A DNA stretch of 64,000 nt from TMED27 sp041397865 (lineage in GTDB: Bacteria; Pseudomonadota; Alphaproteobacteria; Micavibrionales; Micavibrionaceae): contig JAWKVT010000001.1 of NCBI GenBank assembly GCA_041397865.1, forward strand, positions 744,001 through 808,000, given 5' to 3'. Numbering within the stretch: the stretch's first letter is position 1; each line of letters begins with the position of its first letter. Positions 9,350-17,410 of the stretch are shown here, piece after piece. Under the pieces are notes generated by a model, which saw nothing but the letters and a program-made list of their open reading frames with translations, made no database searches and was not told the DNA's origin. A program made the position numbers and the translations under genes.

Positions 9350-9441
9350 ACCTGCTTCCCCGAATAATTTCGGGTAATAGTTTAACCAAAAAAACGAATG
9401 AACGTTTTTTTCGCTTAATCTTATGGATTGGAAAAATCAAA

Positions 9442-9762
9442 TTATTTAGGCTCGCCTATATTAGGATTACCAGTACCAGATGAATATTTTCCCGATTTTT
9501 CAGCTTTAGCCAGCTTCTCACACAAGTTCATAAAGTCATCAAAGCTTTTTTGTGATGGAGACAAATCCCTGATCTTTAGCTTTAGCGCATCCTTCATGTG
9601 ATTAGCGACTGGAATGTCATGGTCTTCAGCGTCAATTGCTAATGCGATTAACAATTCAGTGCATATGTAATCCCAGTTTTGCGCGTTAAATATGATGTGA
9701 ACTTTATCATCCTTGAGTTTTATCTTTAACGATTCCGAGCCGTGTGATCTTTTTCGTGTCAA
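9442..9762 (-). CDS. 106-residue protein upstream of the NTPase-ankyrin gene
   Basis: Soluble, charged protein with the stretch IIFNAQNWDYICTELLIALAI and a C-terminal helix rich in Lys. The only in-frame start is TTG at 9762; a stop lies directly upstream in frame. An ATG at 9769 in another frame overlaps it, so a start error or a frameshift is possible. It ends 92 bases before the NTPase-ankyrin gene on the same strand and may be its partner or regulator. I do not recognise the family. Confidence 0.5.
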   Translation of the reverse strand: MTRKRSHGSESLKIKLKDDKVHIIFNAQNWDYICTELLIALAIDAEDHDIPVANHMKDALKLKIRDLSPSQKSFDDFMNLCEKLAKAEKSGKYSSGTGNPNIGEPK

Positions 9763-10012
9763 TGTTCATGTTCCCGACCTGAGTTTCGCCTAGCCCATTT
9801 CAGGGCGCGTTATTTCCATAGCACGGATCGTTGGTCATAGGCAAGAATTTATTGCAACACATTGATATAAAGTATCAATTTATATCTTTATCTCTCTGAT
9901 TCTTTAGCTTGGCATATGTGCGCCGTACACGAACGCGTACATAACTGCGAACACTTCGTACACATTTTCACGATTAGAGTGAAGTTGTTTTGGAAACTGT
10001 CGAGGCACGAGC

Positions 10013-10244
10013 ATGAAAAACAAATCATGTTGAATGCACATCTATCGCCGCTTTTCTGCTTTGCGCGGGAGTTGTTTTATCCATCACGCGTGAATGGATA
10101 TGGGCTTTATGTCTTGGTACTGCTGTGTTTCTACTTTCGCCAAAATTTTTTATCGACATTAACGATAGAGGATGGTTATGGATCAGATATTCAATGAATT
10201 GCATCATATTTATTCTAAGCATAAAAAAGCATTACAGGGATTAG
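10013..10244 (+). pseudogene. Probable frameshifted small membrane protein
   Basis: The stretch 9763-10177 has no intact convincing gene. From ATG 10013 (MKNKSC) the frame stops at 10031, but the next frame reads on as a typical two-helix membrane protein (SIAAFLLCAGVVLSI, then WIWALCLGTAVFLLSP). A single-base change around 10028-10032 would join them. The joined frame ends at 10242, overlapping the start of the following membrane protein gene by about 65 bases, which is long for a real overlap. It is either a decayed small transfer-system membrane protein or a sequencing error. Upstream, 9763-10012 holds nothing I recognise. Confidence 0.3.
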
Positions 10245-11392
10245 TCAGCAAGGTTCAGACGCTATGTGAAGAAGCGGAGAGTCTTAAAGATAAAATCAGT
10301 GTTATCCCTAACGGTAACAATTTGCCAACCGCGCAGCTTGAAGCAGTGATCACCGAAGCCGAGCAGGTATTCCCGCAAAAGGTTCATGTGTTTAATCAGG
10401 CCGTACAGGCGGAAAAAGGGTTTAGTACCGAGCATAATCTGACAAACAAGGCTGGCCAGCCGAATCCGGTTGTGACCAGTCTACTAATTGCTATAGGCGT
10501 CTTTTTCGATGCGGGCATGAACAGTTCTTTTCTGTATAGCGCCCATATGGTCGCCGGGCCGTTTGCCGCATTGTTGGTGAGCTTTACATTTTCCCTGACC
10601 ATTGTTGTGACATGCGTTTGCGCCGGATATTTCATTGGCCGGTTTCTAAGTTACGGCAAAAACAGTACCGATCCCGATATCCCGGAATTCAAGAAAATCA
10701 GAAGCCGCGCGCGGTGGCAGTTTCGGGTTTTTATTGGCGTCATGATCTTTTTGATATTGACGATTGGGTTGATCCGCTCGACCGAGTCTCTGGATGACAT
10801 TCAACATTCGCTGGCGCATTACAGCGATTTAGCAACTACGCCGGAAGCGGTTTTCCTTGTTTTGCTCAATATCTGTATCGCAGTGTTTTCCTTCCACAAG
10901 GGACGCACCGGATTTGCGCATCCTTACGGGGATTACAGTAGCTATCAAACAGCCGTGATCAATGCCCGCGAGGATTTACAACAAACTTATGCCGATTACG
11001 TTGAAGAAATAGAAGATATCTGCGAGGCAGTAGAAAGTGATGCGGACTTGCAGGAAAAAGCACGGACAAAATCCATAGCGCAGCACAGCAAAAAAGTGAG
11101 CGCGTGTCATCAGGCGTATCGCGCATTAGAAAAGGCTGTGCAGAGCGCCAAAAGCCGATTCTTGGCAGAAATCACCAAAATAATTCATACCCAAAGCGTG
11201 ATTACAGGCAAAAGCGAAACCCTGCCTGACGGTTTGCTGGAACAGTTTTCATTTAGCGATGTAACCGATATTGCATTGCCCGATTTTTACCAGCCGCCCA
11301 AAGGCCGGGATAACAAAGCAGCGCTTACCAAGGCTAAAGCCGACGCGCTCAGGCACTTAAGCAAGCTCTTCAAAAACGCCATTCAAAGCTGA
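10178..11392 (+). CDS. Multi-pass membrane protein of the transfer module
   Basis: 404 residues from the ATG at 10178, six bases after an AGAGG site; the ATG at 10172 is too close to that site. The N-terminal 95 residues are a soluble helical region. About four membrane segments follow (near residues 98-120, 125-155, 182-203 and 222-242). The C-terminal part has coiled-coil character (EDLQQTYADYVEEIEDICEAV and on to residue 340). The family is not recognised. It opens a tightly packed plus-strand series with the VWA-like protein and the VirD4-type coupling protein, so a role in DNA mobilisation is inferred. Confidence 0.7.
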   Translation: MDQIFNELHHIYSKHKKALQGLVSKVQTLCEEAESLKDKISVIPNGNNLPTAQLEAVITEAEQVFPQKVHVFNQAVQAEKGFSTEHNLTNKAGQPNPVVTSLLIAIGVFFDAGMNSSFLYSAHMVAGPFAALLVSFTFSLTIVVTCVCAGYFIGRFLSYGKNSTDPDIPEFKKIRSRARWQFRVFIGVMIFLILTIGLIRSTESLDDIQHSLAHYSDLATTPEAVFLVLLNICIAVFSFHKGRTGFAHPYGDYSSYQTAVINAREDLQQTYADYVEEIEDICEAVESDADLQEKARTKSIAQHSKKVSACHQAYRALEKAVQSAKSRFLAEITKIIHTQSVITGKSETLPDGLLEQFSFSDVTDIALPDFYQPPKGRDNKAALTKAKADALRHLSKLFKNAIQS

Positions 11393-11412
11393 TTTTTTAT
11401 GGAGACATTCTC

Positions 11413-12279
11413 ATGAGACGAAGAAGACAAAAAAACGATTTACCCAAAATTTTGATGTTAAGCGGCGTATTGGTTGCCTGTATGGGCGGCCTTGGCTACG
11501 CGGCGTTAAGCACAATGGGTCAAAAAATACCCGATCAATACGGTTGTTATGAGGATATTAAGCAGCGCCATACATTTGTGCTTTTTGATGCCAGCGAACC
11601 GCGCCTGAATGCCCAGCAGGAACGCTCGGTGCGCAATTATCTGGACAAAGTTTACGACAATCTTGGCCCTAATGAAAAACTATCCTTTATCACCACTGAA
11701 AGCGATCAGATCAGTTCGACGCCCAAGGCCCGGTTTCATGTGTGCGGCGCGGCCCGGAATTCGGAAGAGATTGAGGCTGTAGGTGGACAAAGTGCTTCGG
11801 CAGGTTTTTTAAAGAAACAAAGACAGCGTTTGTACGACAAGATGTATGCGCCGCAAGTTGAAGCCCTGTTGTCGCAAACACCGGATGAATCGCGCAGACA
11901 AAATTCACAATCGCCGGTGCTGGAGATGATCAAAAACATTTCCAGTATGCGGGATTTCGTGCCGGGCAGCCGCTTGATATCAATCGGCGATCATTTGCAA
12001 AACTCGGAGAGCGCACAGTTTTGTGTCACACAAGGCCACATGCCCCCATTCCGTATCTTTCGTGAACGTGAAATCTATAAACAGCGATTAGTGCCGCGCT
12101 CAATGGACGGTGTAGATATTACAGTATTGTTGTTACAGCGCTACGGCTACGGAAAAGGATTCCTGAAATACTGCAAAAACGAAGAAGAGCTCACCAAATT
12201 CTGGCGCGATTATTTTGTCGGTAACGGCGCGGTAAATCCCGAATTCATCCGTATTCGCAGCGGTCACACTGGCGGTTAA
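11413..12279 (+). CDS. Membrane-anchored protein with VWA-like fold
   Basis: 288 residues, with GGAGAC as ribosome site. After a basic start (MRRRRQKN) one membrane segment (ILMLSGVLVACMGGLGYAAL) anchors it, so the bulk should be periplasmic. The strand HTFVLFDASEP resembles the first strand of a von Willebrand A/integrin fold with its DxS-type metal site, and SRLISIGDHLQNS resembles a later core strand. Four or more cysteines (Cys at about 45, 113, 211, 259) could make disulfides. It ends three bases before the coupling-protein gene. I infer an assembly or surface role in the island's transfer module; the exact family is not known to me. Confidence 0.65.
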   Translation: MRRRRQKNDLPKILMLSGVLVACMGGLGYAALSTMGQKIPDQYGCYEDIKQRHTFVLFDASEPRLNAQQERSVRNYLDKVYDNLGPNEKLSFITTESDQISSTPKARFHVCGAARNSEEIEAVGGQSASAGFLKKQRQRLYDKMYAPQVEALLSQTPDESRRQNSQSPVLEMIKNISSMRDFVPGSRLISIGDHLQNSESAQFCVTQGHMPPFRIFREREIYKQRLVPRSMDGVDITVLLLQRYGYGKGFLKYCKNEEELTKFWRDYFVGNGAVNPEFIRIRSGHTGG

Positions 12280-12282
12280 GCC

Positions 12283-14037
12283 ATGAACCGGCAACACATG
12301 TCCCACCGGCCCCAGTCCAGCCTGCTGGCGATTGCCAGTATTGCGGGCGGGTTGGTGTGGTGGGCACTGCAACTGGATGCGCCGCTGGCCGGTGGTCATG
12401 TGGATTGGTTTTCGGCGTTTGTTTATTTCATGGCTGGGCTGTTTTGCCTGCATACCGTCATCCGCCTACTGGAAAACCTCTCTAATTTCATAGACTTTCT
12501 AGCAAGCCGCAAACCATCGGGTCAGCACGGCAGCGCCGCATGGGCGAGCGTTAAAGAATATAAACAGGCATTAACAAAAAACAAATGCGGCCCGTTCTGG
12601 GGCCGCGCCTTGGACGGTTCCCGGCCTGCGTTGTTCTTTGATTATGCCAGTAATGCGATGACCGTAGCACCAGCCGGATCGGGCAAAGGTATTTTTACGG
12701 TTGTAACCAATATCATGAGTATTCTGTACAGCAAAGTGATTGCGGATTTCAAGGGTGAACTGGTTTGCATATGTAAGACTATATTGGAAGCGCGTGGCGA
12801 GATCGTCCGCGTTCTTAATCCCGGTAATTTATTTTCAGAAATCATCGGTCAAAGCGATTTTTATAACGCACTGGATATTATCGCAGACTGCCTGACGCGC
12901 CCCGGCGGTTTGCGCGACGTGATGGATCTTTTGCGGGAAATGTGTGCACAAATCCTGCCCGAACCCGGTGACAAGGAAACAGACCATCCTTTTTTCCGAA
13001 AAGGAAGTCAGGAGTTAATTTCAAACGGTATTTTGTTTGAAGTGATGGTGGATTTATATGATGCCACAATATGTTCCGTTGCTTTATTAATAGAGAACCG
13101 CACCCGCCTTGAAGATATGGCCCGATGGGTTGCTGGCGTGGATATTGAGGGCAAACCCCATCCAGACGGCCCGTTTCCAATTGAGCATACCGAATGGGCG
13201 CAACTACACGATCCTGTGGATGTCGCTGCGTTTGCGAAGCTCATTCGTGCAAAAGCAAGTGAATTGGTTAATCTCATATCCGCTGTTGATAGCCGTACAT
13301 TCGACAGTTTTCTTACAGGTGCGCAACAAGCGTTGGCCCCATATCTCTTTGGCCGAATAGCGTCAGCAATGGGACGCTCAACCTTCAAGATGAGTGATCT
13401 GAAAGAAGGTGATCGTCCGACTTCGTTATTTATCGTGGTCGATGCCAGCCGTATGGAGGCATACAAAGCATATGTCGGGCTGTTACAGTGGTGCTGTATG
13501 ACGGCTGTCAAACGCCATAAAAATAAAGAGCGGCCTGTCTCTTACATTCTTGATGAAGCCACCAATTACAAAGTAAACGGCCTTGAAAATCTGCTTACGT
13601 GGGGCAGATCGTATGGCCTGCGTTTGCACCTGATTTTTCAGGACTTGGCTGCATTCGAGCGGGTCTATGGCAAAACCGCACTTGATACCTTGTTGAGCGA
13701 AACAGAAATCAAACAATTTTTGCCGGGGCAGCGCTCACCTAAAACACTGGAACTCATTTCCAAACAAATGCTGGGCGACCAATCCATGATGGCAATCGGC
13801 ACCAGCCGATCCAATGAACAACCCGGCTTAAGTGAGAACTTGAGCGAGGCGGGCCGCCCTTTGGCAACACCCGATGAAATCAGGCGTTTGAAAGCCGGGA
13901 TCTTATTCGTGCGCCAGCACCGCCCGATTTTGTTCGAGCCTGTTTCATACGCAGAAATCGAGCCGTGGCGCTCACAGGTCGGAATCAACCCGTTCCACGG
14001 CAAACCCTTTAAGAAGAAAGTCAAGTTCAGATTATAG
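12283..14037 (+). CDS. VirD4/TraG/TraD-type coupling ATPase
   Basis: 584 residues. Two N-terminal membrane segments (about 14-32 and 42-62) are followed by the family landmark GQHGSAAWAS (80-89), then Walker A APAGSGKG (129-136) with DFKGEL after it. Walker B lies in SYILDEATN near residue 420, followed by LIFQDLAAFERVYG, the typical segment of type IV coupling proteins. Such hexameric ATPases sit at the inner membrane and bring the relaxase-DNA complex to the type IV channel. No relaxase or mating-pore gene is seen in the window, so this island would have to use partners from elsewhere or ones outside the window. Family call is firm. Confidence 0.92.
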   Translation: MNRQHMSHRPQSSLLAIASIAGGLVWWALQLDAPLAGGHVDWFSAFVYFMAGLFCLHTVIRLLENLSNFIDFLASRKPSGQHGSAAWASVKEYKQALTKNKCGPFWGRALDGSRPALFFDYASNAMTVAPAGSGKGIFTVVTNIMSILYSKVIADFKGELVCICKTILEARGEIVRVLNPGNLFSEIIGQSDFYNALDIIADCLTRPGGLRDVMDLLREMCAQILPEPGDKETDHPFFRKGSQELISNGILFEVMVDLYDATICSVALLIENRTRLEDMARWVAGVDIEGKPHPDGPFPIEHTEWAQLHDPVDVAAFAKLIRAKASELVNLISAVDSRTFDSFLTGAQQALAPYLFGRIASAMGRSTFKMSDLKEGDRPTSLFIVVDASRMEAYKAYVGLLQWCCMTAVKRHKNKERPVSYILDEATNYKVNGLENLLTWGRSYGLRLHLIFQDLAAFERVYGKTALDTLLSETEIKQFLPGQRSPKTLELISKQMLGDQSMMAIGTSRSNEQPGLSENLSEAGRPLATPDEIRRLKAGILFVRQHRPILFEPVSYAEIEPWRSQVGINPFHGKPFKKKVKFRL

Positions 14038-14049
14038 GAGAACAAATAA

Positions 14050-14331
14050 ATGAAAACCTATTCCCCCAGAAAATTTCGCCCGCTGCTATGGGCCTCAACG
14101 CTGCTGCGCGGCTTGGCTTATCTGCTGCGTCACTGGTTTTTGGTATTGATTGCAGCATTGGTGATTTCGCCCATAGGGCCGCATCTGCTGGTCTGGTACA
14201 GCTATACCGATTACGGCGCATACAAAGGCATGAATGAGTGTATTTATCTCGGTGGTGGCGGGCTGATTGAAATCAATGACGGCGATATCTGCCCGGTCAT
14301 TGTGATCTTCGACCGGCGGGATATGGATTAA
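14050..14331 (+). CDS. Small membrane protein downstream of coupling ATPase
   Basis: 93 residues with a good AGGAG site. A basic N-terminus is followed by one or two membrane segments (ALRGLAYLLRHW region, then FLVLIAALVISPIGPHLLVW). The C-terminal 40 residues contain two cysteines and are likely outside. It starts 12 bases after the coupling-protein gene, so it is in the same operon. Family not recognised; an accessory role in the transfer module is inferred. Confidence 0.65.
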   Translation: MKTYSPRKFRPLLWASTLLRGLAYLLRHWFLVLIAALVISPIGPHLLVWYSYTDYGAYKGMNECIYLGGGGLIEINDGDICPVIVIFDRRDMD

Positions 14332-14423
14332 ACCCAGAAAGAATAATTATGAATTTGCCGTCCGGCCCGCTTGCTCCGGGTGGCTGTTACAAACATGCAG
14401 GCAATTCTAATAAGGAAATTACA

Positions 14424-14702
14424 ATGAATGATGACAATGTAAATACGGGCCGCAAGCCCGATCAGATCGCTTACTCGGTCAAAGACAGTCCTGACGGCAA
14501 GGGATACTGGAACCGGGTGGGCGCACTTTGGAACCATAAAGACGGACATGGCGCAGAGCTTGTTCTGGACAGCATTCCAGTTGACGGACGCATTTCCCTG
14601 CGCGACCAACGCGATCAACGCATGCAGGACTATCAGGATGAACGCGATACGCGCCAGCCGGTGAATAACGCTCAATCGCGCAGTCATGGCCGGGAACGGT
14701 AA
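14424..14702 (+). CDS. Small soluble protein (conserved in mobilisable elements)
   Basis: 92 residues from the ATG at 14424, which follows AAGGAAATTACA; an upstream ATG at 14349 lacks a ribosome site. The centre reads GYWNRVGALWNHKDGHGAEL followed by LDSIPVDGRISLRD. From memory this pattern is common in short hypothetical proteins next to transfer or single-strand DNA genes of alphaproteobacteria; it resembles a small beta barrel. The C-terminus is a charged tail rich in Arg, Asp and Gln. It overlaps the next gene by 17 bases. Confidence 0.6.
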   Translation: MNDDNVNTGRKPDQIAYSVKDSPDGKGYWNRVGALWNHKDGHGAELVLDSIPVDGRISLRDQRDQRMQDYQDERDTRQPVNNAQSRSHGRER

Positions 14703-15177
14703 CAAAGGCATAAATAAATACCATTACCGGGAAATATCCTCGCGAACGACAAGTTTTGCGGGGAAACATCCGGAGCTGGCTGGAGATATGCCCGATAGCT
14801 TTCGCGAAGCGCCCCCCAATCGCCGTGAGTTTGACCATGCACGTGATCGCTACATTAGTTTGCAGCTTAAAGCCATGGAGCAAACCGAAGCGCAGCGGCG
14901 CGGTGAAAGTGAACGCAGTGGCCGCAGCTCTGAAATGGTCAAGCTAAGCAAACCCTTTCCTGAATTGCGCCCCAGACTGGAACAGGCTCCAATCCGCCAA
15001 GCCTTTAACCGCGCATGGCTGCGCGAGCAACGCGAAGCGAGGCTGGCCGAGCTTGAAAGTCAGCGCCAGCAGAAGCAGCAAGACGCCATTCAGGAGCGAG
15101 CGATTGAGCAATCCGCAAAAAACATGGAAAGAGAATGGGCGAGGCGGGCGCAAGATCAGTATGGGCCGCAGCGCTAG
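14686..15177 (+). CDS. Charged helical protein, unknown function
   Basis: 163 residues, no membrane segment, extremely rich in Arg, Glu and Gln, with a long C-terminal coiled-coil helix (AWLREQREARLAELESQRQQ and on). Its start overlaps the end of the previous gene. Highly charged helical proteins at the end of transfer operons are common, but I cannot name a family. A noncoding gap of 198 bases with two small hairpins (near 15230-15262 and 15266-15280) follows. Confidence 0.55.
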   Translation: MAGNGNKGINKYHYREISSRTTSFAGKHPELAGDMPDSFREAPPNRREFDHARDRYISLQLKAMEQTEAQRRGESERSGRSSEMVKLSKPFPELRPRLEQAPIRQAFNRAWLREQREARLAELESQRQQKQQDAIQERAIEQSAKNMEREWARRAQDQYGPQR

Positions 15178-15375
15178 ATTGAATTGATTACTTTGACACG
15201 AAAAAAATGAAGCGTTTTCCCAAAAAATGACACCGGCAGCGTTAGATTTTTATTGCCCGCCGGTGAGAAATATGTTCTCTATTTGTTCACTTTTGATGCG
15301 TTTCGAACAGAGAGAGGGACACAGCTACTAACCAATACATCACAAGGCAAGGCCTTGAAATAAGGAGGGTGCGAT

Positions 15376-15675
15376 ATGCACGACAAAATCATAAATACCG
15401 ATAACGAAGTCACAACAAAAGACGCCGCTACACCGCTAAAATTTGAGCGGGACAATTACCGGCATCATCTTGATGGGTTTGATCTCACGCGGAAACAGCA
15501 AAATGAATTGCTGGAATCACTATGGGCGATCATGAGCACGCTAGTCGATATCGGCTGGGGCGTTGATACGGTGCAGATTTTACTGCCCGATCTGTTTGCA
15601 GAAGTTGCACCGGATTCTGAAAAATTGCTAGAGTCTGGGAACACGTCTGAATTTGATCAGGCCGCTGACACTTAA
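15376..15675 (+). CDS. Small protein paired with the serine recombinase
   Basis: 99 residues, with an ideal AAGGAGG site. The core FERDNYRHHLDGFDLTRKQQ followed by ELLESLWAIMSTLVDIGWGV is a pattern I recall from small proteins encoded just before large serine recombinases in alphaproteobacterial islands. It lies 16 bases upstream of the recombinase and is surely co-transcribed. A role as directionality factor or regulator of the recombinase is possible but not shown by the sequence. Confidence 0.65.
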   Translation: MHDKIINTDNEVTTKDAATPLKFERDNYRHHLDGFDLTRKQQNELLESLWAIMSTLVDIGWGVDTVQILLPDLFAEVAPDSEKLLESGNTSEFDQAADT

Positions 15676-15691
15676 CGAAAGGTAGAAGAGG

Positions 15692-17410
15692 ATGACAAAC
15701 GATATTCCCACAAAAGCGCTGATTTATTGCCGGGTTTCCGATACCAAGCAAAAGATAGAAGGCAGCGGACTGGAAAGTCAGGAATTCCGCTGCCGCCAAT
15801 ATTCGGCAGAAAAAGGCTACGTGGTAGACCAAGTGTTTCACGATGATGTATCGGGCGGCGGTGACTTTGCCAAGCGCCCCGGTATGATTGCGCTGCTGTC
15901 TTATCTTGAGAAAAACCAGAAGACCGGTTTTGTCGTGATTTTCGATGATCTCAAGCGCTTGGCCCGCGATACGATGTTCCACTGGCAGTTGCGTCACGCT
16001 ATGGCGAATTTCGGGGCGCGGCTGGAATGCCTGAACTACAAGTTCGATGACAGCCCGGAAGGCGAATTTGTAGAAACGCTGTTTGCTGCTCAAGGCCAGT
16101 TGGAGCGCAAGCAGATCGGACGGCAAACCCGGCAAAAGACACAAGCCCGGTTGGAAGCCGGTTATTACGCTTTTGTCGCCCCTGTTGGCTACCAATACCG
16201 CAGAACGAAGGGAAGCGGCAAAATGATCTTTGTGGATGAAACTGTTGCCCCGGCTCTACGCGAAGCCATGGAAGGTTTTGCATCGGGACGGTTTCAGACC
16301 AAGCGCGAAGTAAAATACTTTTTGGAAAGCCGCCCGGAATTTCCTAAAACCGCCAGCGGCAAGCTTGGGAATGAACGCGTTGATATTATACTTCGCAATC
16401 CACTCTATGCCGGATATGTTGAATACAAGCCGTGGGGCGTAAGCCTGCGCAAAGGCCAGCATGAAGGCATTATCAGTTATGAAACCTTCCTGAAAATCCA
16501 AGAGCGCCTTGATGGACGTGCTTATGTTCCTGCGCGCAAAGATTTAAATCAGGATTTTCCATTGCGCGGCAGCGTGGCCTGCGAGTGCGGTAATGCTCTG
16601 ACTGCTGCTTGGTCAAAAAGCAGAACCGGCAAACTGCATCCCTACTACGTGTGCCAAAACAGGAAATGCGAATATAAAGGGAAATCAATCCGGCGTGATG
16701 AACTGGAGGGGGAATTTGAAACCCTGCTGAGACAACTCACCCCGACACGTAATCTGATAGCCACAGCAACGGACATGTTCAAAGCACTGTGGAAGCACCG
16801 TGAAGCCACACAACATACGCTTCGTGAAACATTGGCGCAGGAAAAGAGCAGTAACCAGCGCAAGATTGATCAGCTCCTAGACAGAATTGTCGATGCGGAT
16901 TCGCCGTTGGTCGCCAAAGCGCTTGAAAAACGGATTGATGATTTGCAAACCCGGCAAATCGTATTGGAGGAAAAAATAGGCCGCTGCGGTCGTCCAATCA
17001 GGTCTTACGACGAGATGTATCGAACCGCCCTGCAATTTCTGGCGCAACCGCATAAAATGTGGGCTCACGGGCGGTTTGAGGATAAACGAGCAGTGCTGAA
17101 ACTCACCTTCACCGACCGTCTGACCTATGTTCGAAATAAGGGGTATCGAACCCCAGATTTATCATTACCTTTCAAGTTGTTAGGCGATGATTTCGGACGA
17201 AAAATGGGAATGGTGGGCCTGGCCGGACTTGAACCGGCACGTCCATACGGACAACAGATTTTAAGTCTGCAGCGTCTACCATTCCGCCACAGGCCCCCGC
17301 CCCTTGCTGTATCGCACAGGGCAAGAAGAGATGCAAATAAGAAATACGGGAAAACTATCCCAAAGGCACCTGAAAATTCTCGGCCCGCACCGTCCCGCCA
17401 TGCTCCTTAA
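15692..17410 (+). CDS. Large serine recombinase (island integrase)
   Basis: 572 residues as read, of which about 505 look authentic. The N-terminal resolvase domain has the catalytic serine S16 in YCRVSDTKQ and the basic active-site region DDLKRLARDT. A recombinase domain follows (about 160-290), then a zinc ribbon with cysteines in ACECGNA and CQNRKCEYKG, and a coiled coil (about 355-425). The conserved family sequence ends near LSLPFKLLGDDF. After that the frame enters the tRNA-Leu gene, giving the tell-tale GLEPAR, and then runs antisense into the CinA-type gene. So the C-terminus is made by the integration junction, and the enzyme in the excised circle would have a different end. It most likely catalyses integration at this tRNA. 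Confidence 0.9.
   Translation: MTNDIPTKALIYCRVSDTKQKIEGSGLESQEFRCRQYSAEKGYVVDQVFHDDVSGGGDFAKRPGMIALLSYLEKNQKTGFVVIFDDLKRLARDTMFHWQLRHAMANFGARLECLNYKFDDSPEGEFVETLFAAQGQLERKQIGRQTRQKTQARLEAGYYAFVAPVGYQYRRTKGSGKMIFVDETVAPALREAMEGFASGRFQTKREVKYFLESRPEFPKTASGKLGNERVDIILRNPLYAGYVEYKPWGVSLRKGQHEGIISYETFLKIQERLDGRAYVPARKDLNQDFPLRGSVACECGNALTAAWSKSRTGKLHPYYVCQNRKCEYKGKSIRRDELEGEFETLLRQLTPTRNLIATATDMFKALWKHREATQHTLRETLAQEKSSNQRKIDQLLDRIVDADSPLVAKALEKRIDDLQTRQIVLEEKIGRCGRPIRSYDEMYRTALQFLAQPHKMWAHGRFEDKRAVLKLTFTDRLTYVRNKGYRTPDLSLPFKLLGDDFGRKMGMVGLAGLEPARPYGQQILSLQRLPFRHRPPPLAVSHRARRDANKKYGKTIPKAPENSRPAPSRHAP
17211..17296 (-). tRNA. tRNA-Leu (anticodon UAA)
   Basis: Read on the minus strand, the acceptor stem GGGCCTG pairs with CAGGCCC, and a discriminator A and an encoded CCA follow. 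The anticodon stem GCAGA/TCTGT encloses the loop CTTAAAA with anticodon TAA. A class II variable arm (TTGTCCGTATGGACG region) and the T arm GCCGGTTCAAGTCCGGC are present. Length 86 bases is right for tRNA-Leu. Its 3' end faces the island, so the island joins exactly where tRNA attachment sites normally lie. The matching second att copy was not found in the window. Confidence 0.95.

Noticed and set aside
9916..10197. 93-codon plus-strand frame in the gap before the transfer operon
   Set aside because: His/Cys/Phe-rich composition without ribosome site; the neighbouring frame reads far more like a real membrane protein.
17211..17410. C-terminal 65 residues of the recombinase as a real protein domain
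   Set aside because: The GLEPAR word is the translation of a tRNA T-arm and the rest is antisense to the CinA-type gene.
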